Positions 19,631-29,928 of a stretch of 42,339 nucleotides of DNA are shown here, in pieces. The stretch comes from Gemmatimonadetes bacterium SCN 70-22 (GTDB lineage Bacteria > Gemmatimonadota > Gemmatimonadetes > Gemmatimonadales > Gemmatimonadaceae). The first letter of the stretch is position 1; every line of letters begins with the position of its first letter. Made by a program: the position numbers and the translations under genes. Location of the stretch: the NCBI GenBank assembly GCA_001724275.1, contig MEDZ01000028.1, positions 1 to 42,339 on the forward strand. Direction: 5' to 3'. The notes beneath the pieces are model-generated. The model was not told the origin of the DNA. It was given only the letters and a program-made list of their open reading frames with translations, and did not search any database.

Positions 19631-20799
19631 CACTCGCCCTGGCCGCGCTCTCCATCCGCGACTTCCGGAACCTGGCGCGCGTCGAGCTCGAGGTGCCGGT
19701 GGCGGGGATGGCGATCGTCGGCCCGAACGGGCACGGCAAGACGAACCTGCTCGAGGCGATCCGCTACCTGCACACGCTGCGATCGGTGCGGGGGGCGCGC
19801 GACGTGGAGCTGGTCCGCTTCGGCGCCGAGGCCTTCCACGTGAAGGCGTGCCTGGCGGGGGCACGGGTGGACGTGATGGGGGTCGGCTTCGCGCGCGCGG
19901 CGCGGCGCAAGAAGGTGACCATGGACGGCGTGGAGTGCGAGCGGCTGGCCGATGCCTTCGGGGCGGTGCCGTCGGTCATGTTCTCGCCGCGCGACGTGGA
20001 GCTGGTGGCGGGGGCGCCGACCGAGCGCCGGCGCTTCCTCGACATCGCGCTGGCCTCCACCTCGCGACGCTACCTGACCGCGCTGCAGCGTTACCGGGCG
20101 GCGCTCGTCAGGCGCAATGCCTCGCTCCGCGAGGCGGTGCGGCGGGGCGACGGCGCCCAGCGGGCCACGGTGTGGGAGCCGGCGCTGGCCGAGGCCGGCG
20201 CGACGCTGTGGTGCGAGCGCCTGCAGTGGAGCCGCTGGGCCGCCCCCCGGCTCGAGGCGCTCTGTGCGGCCATCGGCGAGCGACAGCGGGTGACACTGGA
20301 GTACCACACCGCCCTCGCGGTGCCGGGGAACGATGCCGGGGAGGAGGGGGCGGTGAGGATGCAGCTGGCGGCGGCGCTCGAGCGCGACCGCGCCCACGAC
20401 CTCCGGCGCGGGGTGACGCACAGCGGTCCGCACCGTGACGACCTGGCGCTCGAGATGGGGGGGAAGGCGCTGCGCGCCTTCGGGTCGGCGGGGCAGCAGC
20501 GCACCGCAGCGATCGCCCTTCGCCTGCTGGAGCGCGAGACGCTGCGGGAGCGCGGGGGGCGCACCCCGCTGGTGCTCCTCGACGACCCGTTCGCCGAGCT
20601 CGACGTGGAGCGTGCGCGCCGGATCCTCGGGGTCCTGCGGGAGGGGCCTGCCGGACAGACGTTCCTCGTCGTGCCGCGCGAGGGCGATGTGCCGCCGGAG
20701 TACACCTCGCTGCCGCGCTATCGCATTCTCGACGGGGAGTTGGCGCCAGAGGGCGTGACCGGCGCCGGGGTGGCCACCGGGAGGCGGGGCGATGCCTAA
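19627..20799 (+). CDS. recF: DNA replication and repair protein RecF
   Basis: An SMC-like ATPase that helps load RecA at gaps through RecFOR. 390 residues. Walker A is GPNGHGKTN (32–40). The SPRDVELV and RRRFLDIALA blocks, the THSGPHRDDL segment, the signature-like GSAGQQRTAA and Walker B LVLLDDPFAELD are all present. The start is GTG, overlapping the stop of the upstream enoyl-CoA hydratase gene. The stop codon TAA lies in GCCTAACG (20794–20801), which also contains the start region of dciA. dnaA and dnaN, the usual upstream neighbours, are absent. Confidence 0.96.
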   Translation: MTLALAALSIRDFRNLARVELEVPVAGMAIVGPNGHGKTNLLEAIRYLHTLRSVRGARDVELVRFGAEAFHVKACLAGARVDVMGVGFARAARRKKVTMDGVECERLADAFGAVPSVMFSPRDVELVAGAPTERRRFLDIALASTSRRYLTALQRYRAALVRRNASLREAVRRGDGAQRATVWEPALAEAGATLWCERLQWSRWAAPRLEALCAAIGERQRVTLEYHTALAVPGNDAGEEGAVRMQLAAALERDRAHDLRRGVTHSGPHRDDLALEMGGKALRAFGSAGQQRTAAIALRLLERETLRERGGRTPLVLLDDPFAELDVERARRILGVLREGPAGQTFLVVPREGDVPPEYTSLPRYRILDGELAPEGVTGAGVATGRRGDA

Positions 20800-21100
20800 C
20801 GGGCCGGACTCACCGGAGCGCCTGGCCGACCTCCTGACGCAGTTCCTCAAGCGCAGCGGGATCGACGCGCGGGTGAAGCAGGCGGCGGTGCTCGAGCAAT
20901 GGGGGGCGCTGGTGGGGCCGCAGATCGCCGCCGTGACGCGCCCCCTCTCCATCACCGAAGACGGGACGCTCTTCGTCGCTGTCCGCAGCCACACCTGGAT
21001 GTCGGAGCTCACGATGATGGAGCGCGAGCTCCTGGCCTCGATCAACCGGATCACGGGTGACAAGCCGATCCATCGGCTGCGCTGGACGCTGATGCGCTAG
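20792..21100 (+). CDS. dciA: DciA/DUF721 family helicase-loading protein
   Basis: A 102-residue protein of the DUF721 family, whose studied members (DciA) help load the replicative helicase DnaB in bacteria without DnaC/DnaI. The typical pattern is visible: an N-terminal helix with LADLLTQFLKRSGI, then VLEQWGALVGPQIAAVTRPLSITEDGTLFVAVRSHTW and a C-terminal ELLASIN helix. It overlaps recF by 8 bases and precedes gyrB, the classic recF–DUF721–gyrB order. Confidence 0.92.
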   Translation: MPNGPDSPERLADLLTQFLKRSGIDARVKQAAVLEQWGALVGPQIAAVTRPLSITEDGTLFVAVRSHTWMSELTMMERELLASINRITGDKPIHRLRWTLMR

Positions 21101-23220
<2,120 letters not shown>

Positions 23221-23270
23221 CGATCCCCCCCTCCTCCCCCGAGGGGCCGGAGCCCACGCTCGGCGCCCTG

Positions 23271-23570
23271 GTGACGTCGCTCACGCGGCGAGCCCCCGAC
23301 GCGCTCCTGGTGGTGATGACGGTCACCGGACTCGTGGGAGGAGTGGCACTCGTCCTCCTCGCCCCTGGCGCGTGGCATGCCCTCCCCCCGTTCCTCCTGT
23401 TGGCAGCTGGCGGCGCGTGGGGCATCGCGGCGAAGGAGCGGGGGGACACGAAGAGGCGAGCGCGGGCGCTGACGACGCTGCGCGCGGCGGCGGTCCTGCT
23501 GGGGATCGTTGCCGTGGCGCTGCTCGTGCTTGCCTTCTTCGGCGTCGCACTCGGCACCTGGATCTCGTAG
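23271..23570 (+). CDS. small membrane protein after gyrB
   Basis: About 99 residues from a GTG. It has two or three hydrophobic helices (LLVVMTVTGLVGGVALVLLA; PFLLLAAGGAWGIAA; AAAVLLGIVAVALLVLAFFG) and a basic loop (KERGDTKRRARAL) between the second and third. No family recognised. The frame runs open from inside gyrB, so the start is uncertain; ATG or GTG codons near 23309–23317 are alternatives. It is probably in the gyrB transcript, with no promoter visible between. Confidence 0.5.
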   Translation: MTSLTRRAPDALLVVMTVTGLVGGVALVLLAPGAWHALPPFLLLAAGGAWGIAAKERGDTKRRARALTTLRAAAVLLGIVAVALLVLAFFGVALGTWIS

Positions 23571-23575
23571 CACCG

Positions 23576-23604
23576 TTGCGCCGCAGGCTCGACCCGCCTA
23601 TCTA
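23576..23604 (+). promoter_or_regulatory. candidate promoter of the outer-membrane protein gene
   Basis: −35 TTGCGC (23576–23581), a 17-base spacer, −10 TATCTA (23599–23604), about 57 bases before the ATG at 23661. The match is moderate, but spacing and position are good. Confidence 0.4.
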
Positions 23605-23660
23605 GGAACCGCGGTCGCCCTGGCTCACAGGCACCGCTGACTTCAACCCGGAGCGTATAC

Positions 23661-24320
23661 ATGAAACGCCAGATCCTCGCTGCATTCGCTGCCTCGCTTC
23701 TGCCGCTTGCCGGTGCGCAGGCACAGGCCTGCCTGGGCCTTTCGTCGTTAGTCACCAACTCGACCAACCTGACGGTCGGCGGCCTGTTCACCAGCGGCGC
23801 CAAGGCCATCGACGCGCGCCTCGGCCTCGGCTCGTCCATCGCCTTCGGCGGGGTCTCCGCCCAGCTGCGCGACATCGATCACGTCGACGGCACCGCCAAG
23901 TCGGTCGCCATCGACGGTGGCCTCTCCTACATGGTCGGCACCCGCAAGAACGTCGCGGTCTGCCCGGTCGGCACCCTCGGCTACGTCAACTACCCCGATG
24001 TCGAGGTCCTCGGTGGCAGCTACGGCTCGAGCGAGACCTACGGCACCGCCGGCATCGCGATCGGGAGCGAGGTCGGGACCAGCTCCACGATGCGCCTCAT
24101 CCCCTTCGCGGCGCTCCAGGCCGCCTACACCCGCTTCACCGTCGACGTCGCGGGCGGAACGGAGTCTGATACCGAGACGTTCGGCATCCTCTCGGGCGGC
24201 TTGAGCTTCGTCCTCACCCCCACCTTCCTCATTCGCCCGCACATCTCGCTCCCGTTCGGGGTCGAGGACGCCGACCCCACGTACGGCGTCGGCTTCTCCT
24301 TCGCCTTCGGTCGGCGTTAG
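23661..24320 (+). CDS. outer-membrane beta-barrel protein
   Basis: A 219-residue exported protein. A signal peptide covers residues 1–20 or 22 (MKRQILAAFAASLLPLAGAQA). The mature part alternates polar and hydrophobic residues in strands rich in Gly, Ser, Tyr and Phe, and ends in GVGFSFAFGRR, close to the aromatic end of outer-membrane barrels. About 8 strands are plausible. Two cysteines (positions near 24 and 101) could form a disulfide. No specific family named. The TAG stop lies in CGTTAGGC (24315–24322), and a near-match CGTTAGTC early in the gene carries another TTA codon. A strong hairpin follows. Confidence 0.8.
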   Translation: MKRQILAAFAASLLPLAGAQAQACLGLSSLVTNSTNLTVGGLFTSGAKAIDARLGLGSSIAFGGVSAQLRDIDHVDGTAKSVAIDGGLSYMVGTRKNVAVCPVGTLGYVNYPDVEVLGGSYGSSETYGTAGIAIGSEVGTSSTMRLIPFAALQAAYTRFTVDVAGGTESDTETFGILSGGLSFVLTPTFLIRPHISLPFGVEDADPTYGVGFSFAFGRR

Positions 24321-24361
24321 GCGACGCGCGGGCCCGGCTCGCCGGGCAGGGAGGAAATGAC

Positions 24362-24399
24362 AACGGCGGCACGCGCGAGACGATGCGCGTGCCGCCGTT
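24362..24399. terminator. perfect 15-bp hairpin between convergent genes
   Basis: Arms 24362–24376 and 24385–24399 are perfect reverse complements, with an 8-base loop. It lies 42 bases after the outer-membrane protein stop and upstream-facing to the end of the leftward small membrane gene. Only short T stretches follow on either strand (CCGCTT; GTCATTT), so termination may be weak or assisted, but structure and location fit a bidirectional terminator. Confidence 0.6.
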
Positions 24400-24550
24400 C
24401 CGCTTGACGCCCCACGGCGGGCGCTGGCCCGGTCCGACCGGAAGCGAGACGGCCCACGCCGGACTGCCCGTCACCGCATCCCCGGCGGGGAGCGCGCCGA
24501 CCGTGCGTGCCGGCGCCGACCGCGCGTACGGCGCGCGTTGCCGTGCGGGC

Positions 24551-24790
24551 CTACTCCGACTTCGCGTACCTCGCGAGTTGCCGCGCGTACACCACGTGCA
24601 CGGCGATGATGGCGGCCAGCGGGACACCCACGCCGATGTAGGCGATGGTCGCATGTACGCCGTCGATGCCGCCGGTCGCGGTGGGCGTCGCCACCCAGGC
24701 CAGCAGCGCGAAGAGCGCCACACACCCCGCGGCGACTCCGAAGGCGCCGAGCGAGGCGAGCTTGCCGTACTTCTTCAGGTCGATGTCCAC
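24551..24790 (-). CDS. small two-helix membrane protein
   Basis: 79 residues from a GTG preceded by GAGGA at 4-base spacing. The sequence is (M)DIDLKKYGKLASLGAFG..., with two hydrophobic helices (about 14–34 and 47–68) joined by a TPTATGGIDGVHAT loop and a basic-acidic tail RQLARYAKSE. No family recognised. The gene is isolated, divergent from the Asp-box protein and convergent with the barrel gene. Longer frames upstream are GC-driven and lack conserved features. Confidence 0.5.
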   Translation of the reverse strand: MDIDLKKYGKLASLGAFGVAAGCVALFALLAWVATPTATGGIDGVHATIAYIGVGVPLAAIIAVHVVYARQLARYAKSE

Positions 24791-25119
24791 GGAGTCCTCG
24801 ATGGCGTGATGTGGATGGCGGGCGAGAGCGGCGGGATGGAGCGGCGGGATGGAGCGGCGTCCGCACGATCCCGTTCGGCGGGCGATTGCGACAAGATGTC
24901 GCGCGTGTTTCCCACGGAGAAGGGGGGCGCCATGGGACGGCACGGGGGCGGAGGCGCCCGGGCGCGCGGCGGGCGGGCGCGCGATGGGTGGTCGCGCCGC
25001 GAGGGCGCGGTGGCTGGTCGCGCCGTGGCCGCTCCCGCGATCGTCGACGGCGGCGTATGATTGCCGCGCGCGATGCCACGAGGCATCGCCCTCCCAATTC
25101 CCCAGAGGTACGCGTCTCC
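24791..25119. other. 329-base divergent intergenic region, low complexity
   Basis: No gene seen. It holds a 13-base tandem repeat (24828–24859), the inverted repeat GCGACA–AGA–TGTCGC (24888–24902), two direct copies of TGGTCGCGCCG (24989–24999, 25015–25025), a lone −10-like TATGAT (25056–25061) with no −35, and a Shine-Dalgarno-like AGAGG (about 25104–25108) for the next gene. Promoters for both flanking genes should be here. Confidence 0.45.
24828..24859. repeat. 13-bp tandem repeat (about 2.5 copies)
   Basis: GCGGCGGGATGGA is repeated at 24828–24840 and 24841–24853, followed by a partial copy GCGGCG, just upstream of the leftward small membrane gene. Confidence 0.75.
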
Positions 25120-28100
25120 ATGACTCCTCGCGCCACCTGCCGCGGCCGACGCACGGCGTCGATCCTGGTCCTCGCCCTCCTCGGCGCCACCCTGCCGGCG
25201 GCTGCCCAGGTGCAACGCGCCGCACCGCCGGCGATGGGCGGCTCCATTGCCGAGTCCACCTTCGCCGGGCTCGCCTGGCGCAACATCGGCCCGGCCAACA
25301 TGTCGGGGCGCATGGCCGACATCGAGGGGGTCGCCGGCGACCCGGCGATCCTGTACGCCGGGAGTGCCTCGGGCGGCGTCTGGAAGTCCATCAACGGCGG
25401 GACGAGCTGGACCCCGGTCTTCGACAGGGAGCCGGTGCAGTCGATCGGCGACCTCGCCGTCGATCCGACGAACCACGAGGTGGTATACGTGGGGACGGGT
25501 GAGGGGAACGTCCGCAACTCGGTCTCGTTCGGCAATGGGATCTACCGCACCACCGATGGCGGGCGCACGTGGAAGCACCTGGGGCTCGCCGACACGCGGC
25601 ACATCCCGCGCGTGGTGATCCACCCCAGGGATCCGCGCAAGGTGTACGTGGCGGCGATCGGCCACGCGTTCGGCCCCAACGCGGAGCGCGGCGTCTTCAT
25701 GAGCGAGGACGGGGGCGACAGCTGGAAGCCGGTGCTGCACACCGACGACCGGCACGGCGCCTCGGACCTCGACATCGATCCGCAGAATCCCAACATCCTC
25801 TACGCGGGGATGTGGCATTTCGACCGCAAGCAGTGGACGTTCCGCTCCGGCGACACGCTCGGTGGCGTGTACCGCTCCACCGATGGCGGGCGCTCGTGGC
25901 AGAAGATGACCAAGGGGCTCCCGAAGCTGATGGGGCGCATCGGGATCAAGGTCGCGCCGTCGTCGCCGAACGTGGTCTACGTGGTGGCCGAGACGAAGGA
26001 GGGGTACGTCTTCCGCTCCGACGACCACGGCGAGAGCTGGCGCAAGGTGAGCGACAACGCCCACACGCTCGGGCGCGGCTTCTACTATGCGGACCTGCGG
26101 GTGGACCCGCAGAATCCCGACCGCGTGTATACGTTAGGCATGTCGTACATGGTGTCGATCGACGGCGGGCTGACCTTCAAGCCGATGACCGGGAACTTCC
26201 ACGGCGACCACCAGACGATGTGGATCGACCCGTCCAACCCGAAGCGCCTGTTGATGGGGGACGACGGGGGACTCAACGTCTCGTACGACCAGGGGAAGAC
26301 GTGGGAGTGGTTCCAGAACCTCCCGGTGGGACAGTTCTACCAGCTCAGTTACGACATGCGCGAGCCGTTCTACCACGTGGCCGGCGGGCTGCAGGACAAC
26401 GGCGTCTGGACCGGCCCGTCGCGCACGCGCGGGGCCGCCGTGCTGGCCAGCGACTGGCGCTTCATCCAGAACGGCGACGGCTACTACGCGGTGTCGCACC
26501 CGGACAACCCGGACCTCTTCCTGAGCGACTACCAGGCCGGGGGGATCCAGGCGACCAACCTGCGCACCTACGAGCAGCGGGAGGCGTCGCCACAGGTGAA
26601 GCGCATGGACGGTTATGCGGCGGACTCCAACGCGGTGCGCTTCAACTGGAACGCGCCCATCGTGCAGTCGCCGCACGACCGGAAGGTCGTCTATTTCGCC
26701 GGCAACATCGTGTACCGCTCCAGCGACTGGGGGAAGACCTGGACGGCGCTGTCCGGCGACCTCTCGAAGAACGACCGGTCAAGGCAGGGCGACGCCGGCG
26801 GGCCGATCCTGAAGGAGAACACCGTCGCCGAGTACTACGGCAACGTGTATTCGCTCGCCGAATCGCCGGCGCAGCCGGGGGTGCTCTGGGCGGGGACCGA
26901 CGACGGCAACCTGCAGGTGACGCGGGACGACGGGAAGACATGGGTCAACGTGGCGCCTAACGTGGGCGGAGTCGGCCCCGACGCCGTGGTGAGCGGCGTC
27001 GAGCCATCGCGCACGGCGGCGGGGACGGCGTATGCCGCCTTCGAGCGCCACATGATGGACGACTACCGGCCCTACGTCTTCAAGACGACCGATTTCGGGC
27101 GCACGTGGAGCAACATCACCGGGAACCTCCCGGCCAACGCGTACGTGCAGGTGATCCGCGAGGATCCCCGGAATCCCAACCTGCTGTACGCGGGGACGGA
27201 GCTCGGGCTCTACGTGTCGTGGACCGGCGGGACCAGCTGGACGCGGTTGCACCTGAAGAATCTCCCGTCGGTCGCCGTGCACGAGGTGCTGGTGCATCCG
27301 CGCGAGAACGACCTGATCCTGGCCACGCATGGCAGGGCGATCTGGATCCTGGACGACGCCGCGCCGGTGCAGCAGATGTCGGCGCAGGTGGCGGCGAAGG
27401 CGTCGCACCTCTTCCCGGTGCGCACGGCCACCCGCTACAACCAGGGGGACCAGCAGTGGAACTGGGGAAACAAGCAGTTCCGCGGCCAGAACGCGCCCTA
27501 TGGCGCGATCATCTCCTACTGGCTGGGGCAGAAGCCGGCAGCCGACTCGCTGCTCAAGCTCGAGATCCTCAGGGACGGTGCGGTGATCCGGACCCTCAAG
27601 CGCCCGGGCACCGACGCCGGCTTCAACCGCGTGACGTGGGACCTGCGCATGGATGCGCCCAAGGTGCTGAGCGACATGCCGCCCGACAGCGCCGATCCCT
27701 CGGACTGGCGTGCGCGCCCGATGGGGCCGCAGGTCCTGCCCGGACAGTACGTGGTGCGGCTGACGGTCGCCGGTGCCTCGCAGGAGCAGTCGCTGACGGT
27801 GCGCATGGATCCCAGCGCCGAGGTCACCGAGGGTGAGCCCCGCCAGCAATTCGAGCAGGCGACACGCCTCAACACCGTCATCGCCTCGCTGATCGACACC
27901 GAACGCAACCTCGTCGCCTTCAAGGGGGAGATCGAGGAGCGCCGGGCCAGCGGGACCGAGATGCGCGGCGACGCCGCCCGGGACATGGCGACGGCAGCCG
28001 GCGAGGAGATCGTCAAGCTGGACAGCGTCCGCCTGCAGCTGACGAGACCGCGCAGCGACGTGGTCCCCTTCTATTCCGAGGGGCCGCGCCCGCTCGAGCG

Positions 28101-28314
28101 CGCGATGTCGCTCATGGGGAGCATCGACAACGGCCTCACCCCCGTCATCGCCGCCCAGCGCGAGTACATGGGCGACGTGCGCCGCGACGCCCAGACGGTG
28201 ATCGACATGGTGGAGCGGCAGGTCAATGCCAGCGTGCAGCGGATGAACCCGATTCTCCGGGCGCTGGGCCTCCCGGAGTTGGTGCCGCCGCCGAAGAAGA
28301 CGACGGCCATGTGA
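25120..28314 (+). CDS. secreted Asp-box / sortilin (VPS10)-like beta-propeller protein
   Basis: A 1064-residue exported protein. The signal peptide is residues 1–29 (hydrophobic SILVLALLGATLPAAA, then Q). The next roughly 750 residues carry many Asp-box (BNR) repeats of the SxDxGxxW type: TTDGGRTW, SEDGGDSW, STDGGRSW, SDDHGESW, SSDWGKTW, TRDDGKTW, TTDFGRTW. These are typical of the sortilin/VPS10-like and WD40/BNR glycosyl-hydrolase-like families. A beta-sandwich-like part (about 770–890) and a helical tail (about 895–1064) follow. It is often annotated as a glycosyl hydrolase, but no catalytic residues can be assigned here; binding or peptidase-accessory roles are equally possible. Two CGTTAGGC words (one in each orientation) occur within it. 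Confidence 0.9.
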   Translation: MTPRATCRGRRTASILVLALLGATLPAAAQVQRAAPPAMGGSIAESTFAGLAWRNIGPANMSGRMADIEGVAGDPAILYAGSASGGVWKSINGGTSWTPVFDREPVQSIGDLAVDPTNHEVVYVGTGEGNVRNSVSFGNGIYRTTDGGRTWKHLGLADTRHIPRVVIHPRDPRKVYVAAIGHAFGPNAERGVFMSEDGGDSWKPVLHTDDRHGASDLDIDPQNPNILYAGMWHFDRKQWTFRSGDTLGGVYRSTDGGRSWQKMTKGLPKLMGRIGIKVAPSSPNVVYVVAETKEGYVFRSDDHGESWRKVSDNAHTLGRGFYYADLRVDPQNPDRVYTLGMSYMVSIDGGLTFKPMTGNFHGDHQTMWIDPSNPKRLLMGDDGGLNVSYDQGKTWEWFQNLPVGQFYQLSYDMREPFYHVAGGLQDNGVWTGPSRTRGAAVLASDWRFIQNGDGYYAVSHPDNPDLFLSDYQAGGIQATNLRTYEQREASPQVKRMDGYAADSNAVRFNWNAPIVQSPHDRKVVYFAGNIVYRSSDWGKTWTALSGDLSKNDRSRQGDAGGPILKENTVAEYYGNVYSLAESPAQPGVLWAGTDDGNLQVTRDDGKTWVNVAPNVGGVGPDAVVSGVEPSRTAAGTAYAAFERHMMDDYRPYVFKTTDFGRTWSNITGNLPANAYVQVIREDPRNPNLLYAGTELGLYVSWTGGTSWTRLHLKNLPSVAVHEVLVHPRENDLILATHGRAIWILDDAAPVQQMSAQVAAKASHLFPVRTATRYNQGDQQWNWGNKQFRGQNAPYGAIISYWLGQKPAADSLLKLEILRDGAVIRTLKRPGTDAGFNRVTWDLRMDAPKVLSDMPPDSADPSDWRARPMGPQVLPGQYVVRLTVAGASQEQSLTVRMDPSAEVTEGEPRQQFEQATRLNTVIASLIDTERNLVAFKGEIEERRASGTEMRGDAARDMATAAGEEIVKLDSVRLQLTRPRSDVVPFYSEGPRPLERAMSLMGSIDNGLTPVIAAQREYMGDVRRDAQTVIDMVERQVNASVQRMNPILRALGLPELVPPPKKTTAM

Positions 28315-28455
28315 GGAGCAGAAGACGAGAGGACGGGAAGACGAGAAGACGAGAGCACGCCCCGCCGCCTGCCCCGCCGCCTGCCCCGCCGCGTGCGAGT
28401 GCGGCGTCCGAAGGCTCCCTGGATCCCGTCTTCTCGTCTTCCCGTCTTCTCCCCA
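28315..28455. terminator. long inverted repeat between convergent genes, built from octamer repeats
   Basis: The gap between the Asp-box gene and deoA. A perfect 20-bp inverted repeat pairs 28332–28351 with 28427–28446 and extends a few pairs outward with a G·T pair (25 bp in all). Both arms are copies of the AGACGAGA octamer family in opposite orientation. The loop holds a 12-base unit repeated three times (28359–28394). It could act as a bidirectional terminator or simply mark two repeat insertions; no T-tract is present. Confidence 0.45.
28359..28394. repeat. 12-bp tandem repeat, 3 copies
   Basis: GCCCCGCCGCCT repeated three times (the last copy ends GCGT), lying in the loop of the long inverted repeat. 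Confidence 0.75.
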
Positions 28456-29835
28456 CTATCTCGGTTCCACGTACACCGGGAACTCCGCCGTCCGCACCCA
28501 CGGCTCCGCCTCGTACGGTTCCACCCCCGCCCGGGTCACGCGGTGCGACACGAGCGGGAGCGGCGGCTCGGCCTCGTCGGCAATCACGAACGCCTCGGCC
28601 AACGACGCCATGCCGGCGGCGATCCCGGCTTCGTCGCGCGCGAAGATCGTGGCCAGCGGCTCCCCCAGCCGGACCACGTCGCCCGGGCGCGCCCGGATCA
28701 CGAAGCCCACGCTCGGGTCCACCGCGTCCTCCATCCGGGTGCGCCCTCCTCCCAGGGCGATGACCCCCCGCCCCACCGCGCGCGGCTCCACCCGCGCCAC
28801 CACCCCGCCGCGCGGCGCGGAGTAGATCTCGACCTCGCGCGCCTGGGGAAGGCGCGACGGATCGTCGACCACCGACGGATCGCCCCCCTGCGCCGCGATG
28901 ATGCGCTGGAACATCTCGGCGGCCCGCCCGTTGGAGATCGCCACCTCCATCTTGCGCCTGGCGTGGTCCGCATTGGGCGCCACGCCGCCCAGGACGAGCA
29001 TCTCCGCGCCTAACGCGTACGTCACCTGCATCAGGTCCGGCGGCCCCTCGCCGCGCAAGGCGTGGATCGCCTCCTCGACCTCCAGCGCATTGCCGCACGC
29101 GCGTCCGAGCGGCCGGTCCATCGCCGTCAGCAGCGCCACCACCGGACAGCCGTGCTCCGCCCCCAGGTCGATCATGAGCCGCGCCAGCTCCACCCCCCGA
29201 TCGAGATCCGGGAGGAAACCACCCGAGCCCCGCTTGATGTCCAGGACCAGTCCGGTGAGCCCTTCCGCCAGCTTCTTGCTCATGATCGACGCCGCGATCA
29301 GGGGGATGCTCTCCACCGTGCACGTGGCGTCCCGCAGCGCGTACAAGCGGCGGTCCAGCGGGGCGATCTCCTCGCTCTGCCCGATCAGCGCGCAACCGAG
29401 CTCGTCCAGCTGGCGGCGCGCCTCCGCAAGGGAGAGCCGCGTCCTGAAGCCGGCAATCGACTCGAGCTTGTCGAGCGTCCCCCCCGTATGCCCCAACCCG
29501 CGCCCCGACATCATCGGGACCACCACGCCCAGCGACGCTACCAGGGGAGCGAGGACCAGCGACACCTTGTCGCCCACGCCACCGGTGGAATGCTTGTCGA
29601 TGCGCCCCGCCGCAAGGTGCGCGAGGTCGAGGCGTTGCCCGCTATCGAGCATCACGCGGGTCAGCGCTCCGACCTCCTCACGGTCGAGCCCGCGGAGGAA
29701 GGCGGCCATGAGGAACGCCGCCATCTGGTACTCGGCCATGCCTCCCGTCGCGTAGGCGCGCGCCAGCGCTTCCCACTGGCCCGGGGAGAGCTTCCCGCCA
29801 TCGCGCTTCAGTTCGATCAATCGCTGGGCAAGCAT
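28456..29835 (-). CDS. deoA: thymidine / pyrimidine-nucleoside phosphorylase
   Basis: Splits thymidine (and perhaps uridine) with phosphate into base and (deoxy)ribose 1-phosphate. 459 residues. The phosphate-binding KHSTGGVGDK (81–90) and the family signature SGRGLGHTGGTLDKLE (110–125) are exact, and KRGSGGF and the MDRPLGRACGNALEVEE block follow. The C-terminal PYNP domain occupies about 345–435. The length and domain set fit either DeoA or Pdp; I cannot separate them by eye. The ATG at 29835 gives the conserved opening MLAQRLIELKRDG. The gene stands alone, divergent from the TPR gene. A TTA codon in CGTTAGGC lies at 29008–29015. Confidence 0.95.
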   Translation of the reverse strand: MLAQRLIELKRDGGKLSPGQWEALARAYATGGMAEYQMAAFLMAAFLRGLDREEVGALTRVMLDSGQRLDLAHLAAGRIDKHSTGGVGDKVSLVLAPLVASLGVVVPMMSGRGLGHTGGTLDKLESIAGFRTRLSLAEARRQLDELGCALIGQSEEIAPLDRRLYALRDATCTVESIPLIAASIMSKKLAEGLTGLVLDIKRGSGGFLPDLDRGVELARLMIDLGAEHGCPVVALLTAMDRPLGRACGNALEVEEAIHALRGEGPPDLMQVTYALGAEMLVLGGVAPNADHARRKMEVAISNGRAAEMFQRIIAAQGGDPSVVDDPSRLPQAREVEIYSAPRGGVVARVEPRAVGRGVIALGGGRTRMEDAVDPSVGFVIRARPGDVVRLGEPLATIFARDEAGIAAGMASLAEAFVIADEAEPPLPLVSHRVTRAGVEPYEAEPWVRTAEFPVYVEPR

Positions 29836-29928
29836 GTGCGGTCGGTTTGGGGTATTATCTCTCACCCCCACGACCTCGCCCCTGTCAGCGCTGCTGCGCG
29901 CCGCGTAGCGGAGCCGCGGAGACCCATC
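29836..29928. promoter_or_regulatory. divergent promoter region deoA / TPR gene
   Basis: A 93-base gap with one AT-rich spot, GGTATTATCTCTC (about 29851–29863), giving −10-like GATAAT on the minus strand and TATTAT on the plus strand. Neither has a clear −35 at normal spacing, so only the location is suggested. Confidence 0.3.
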
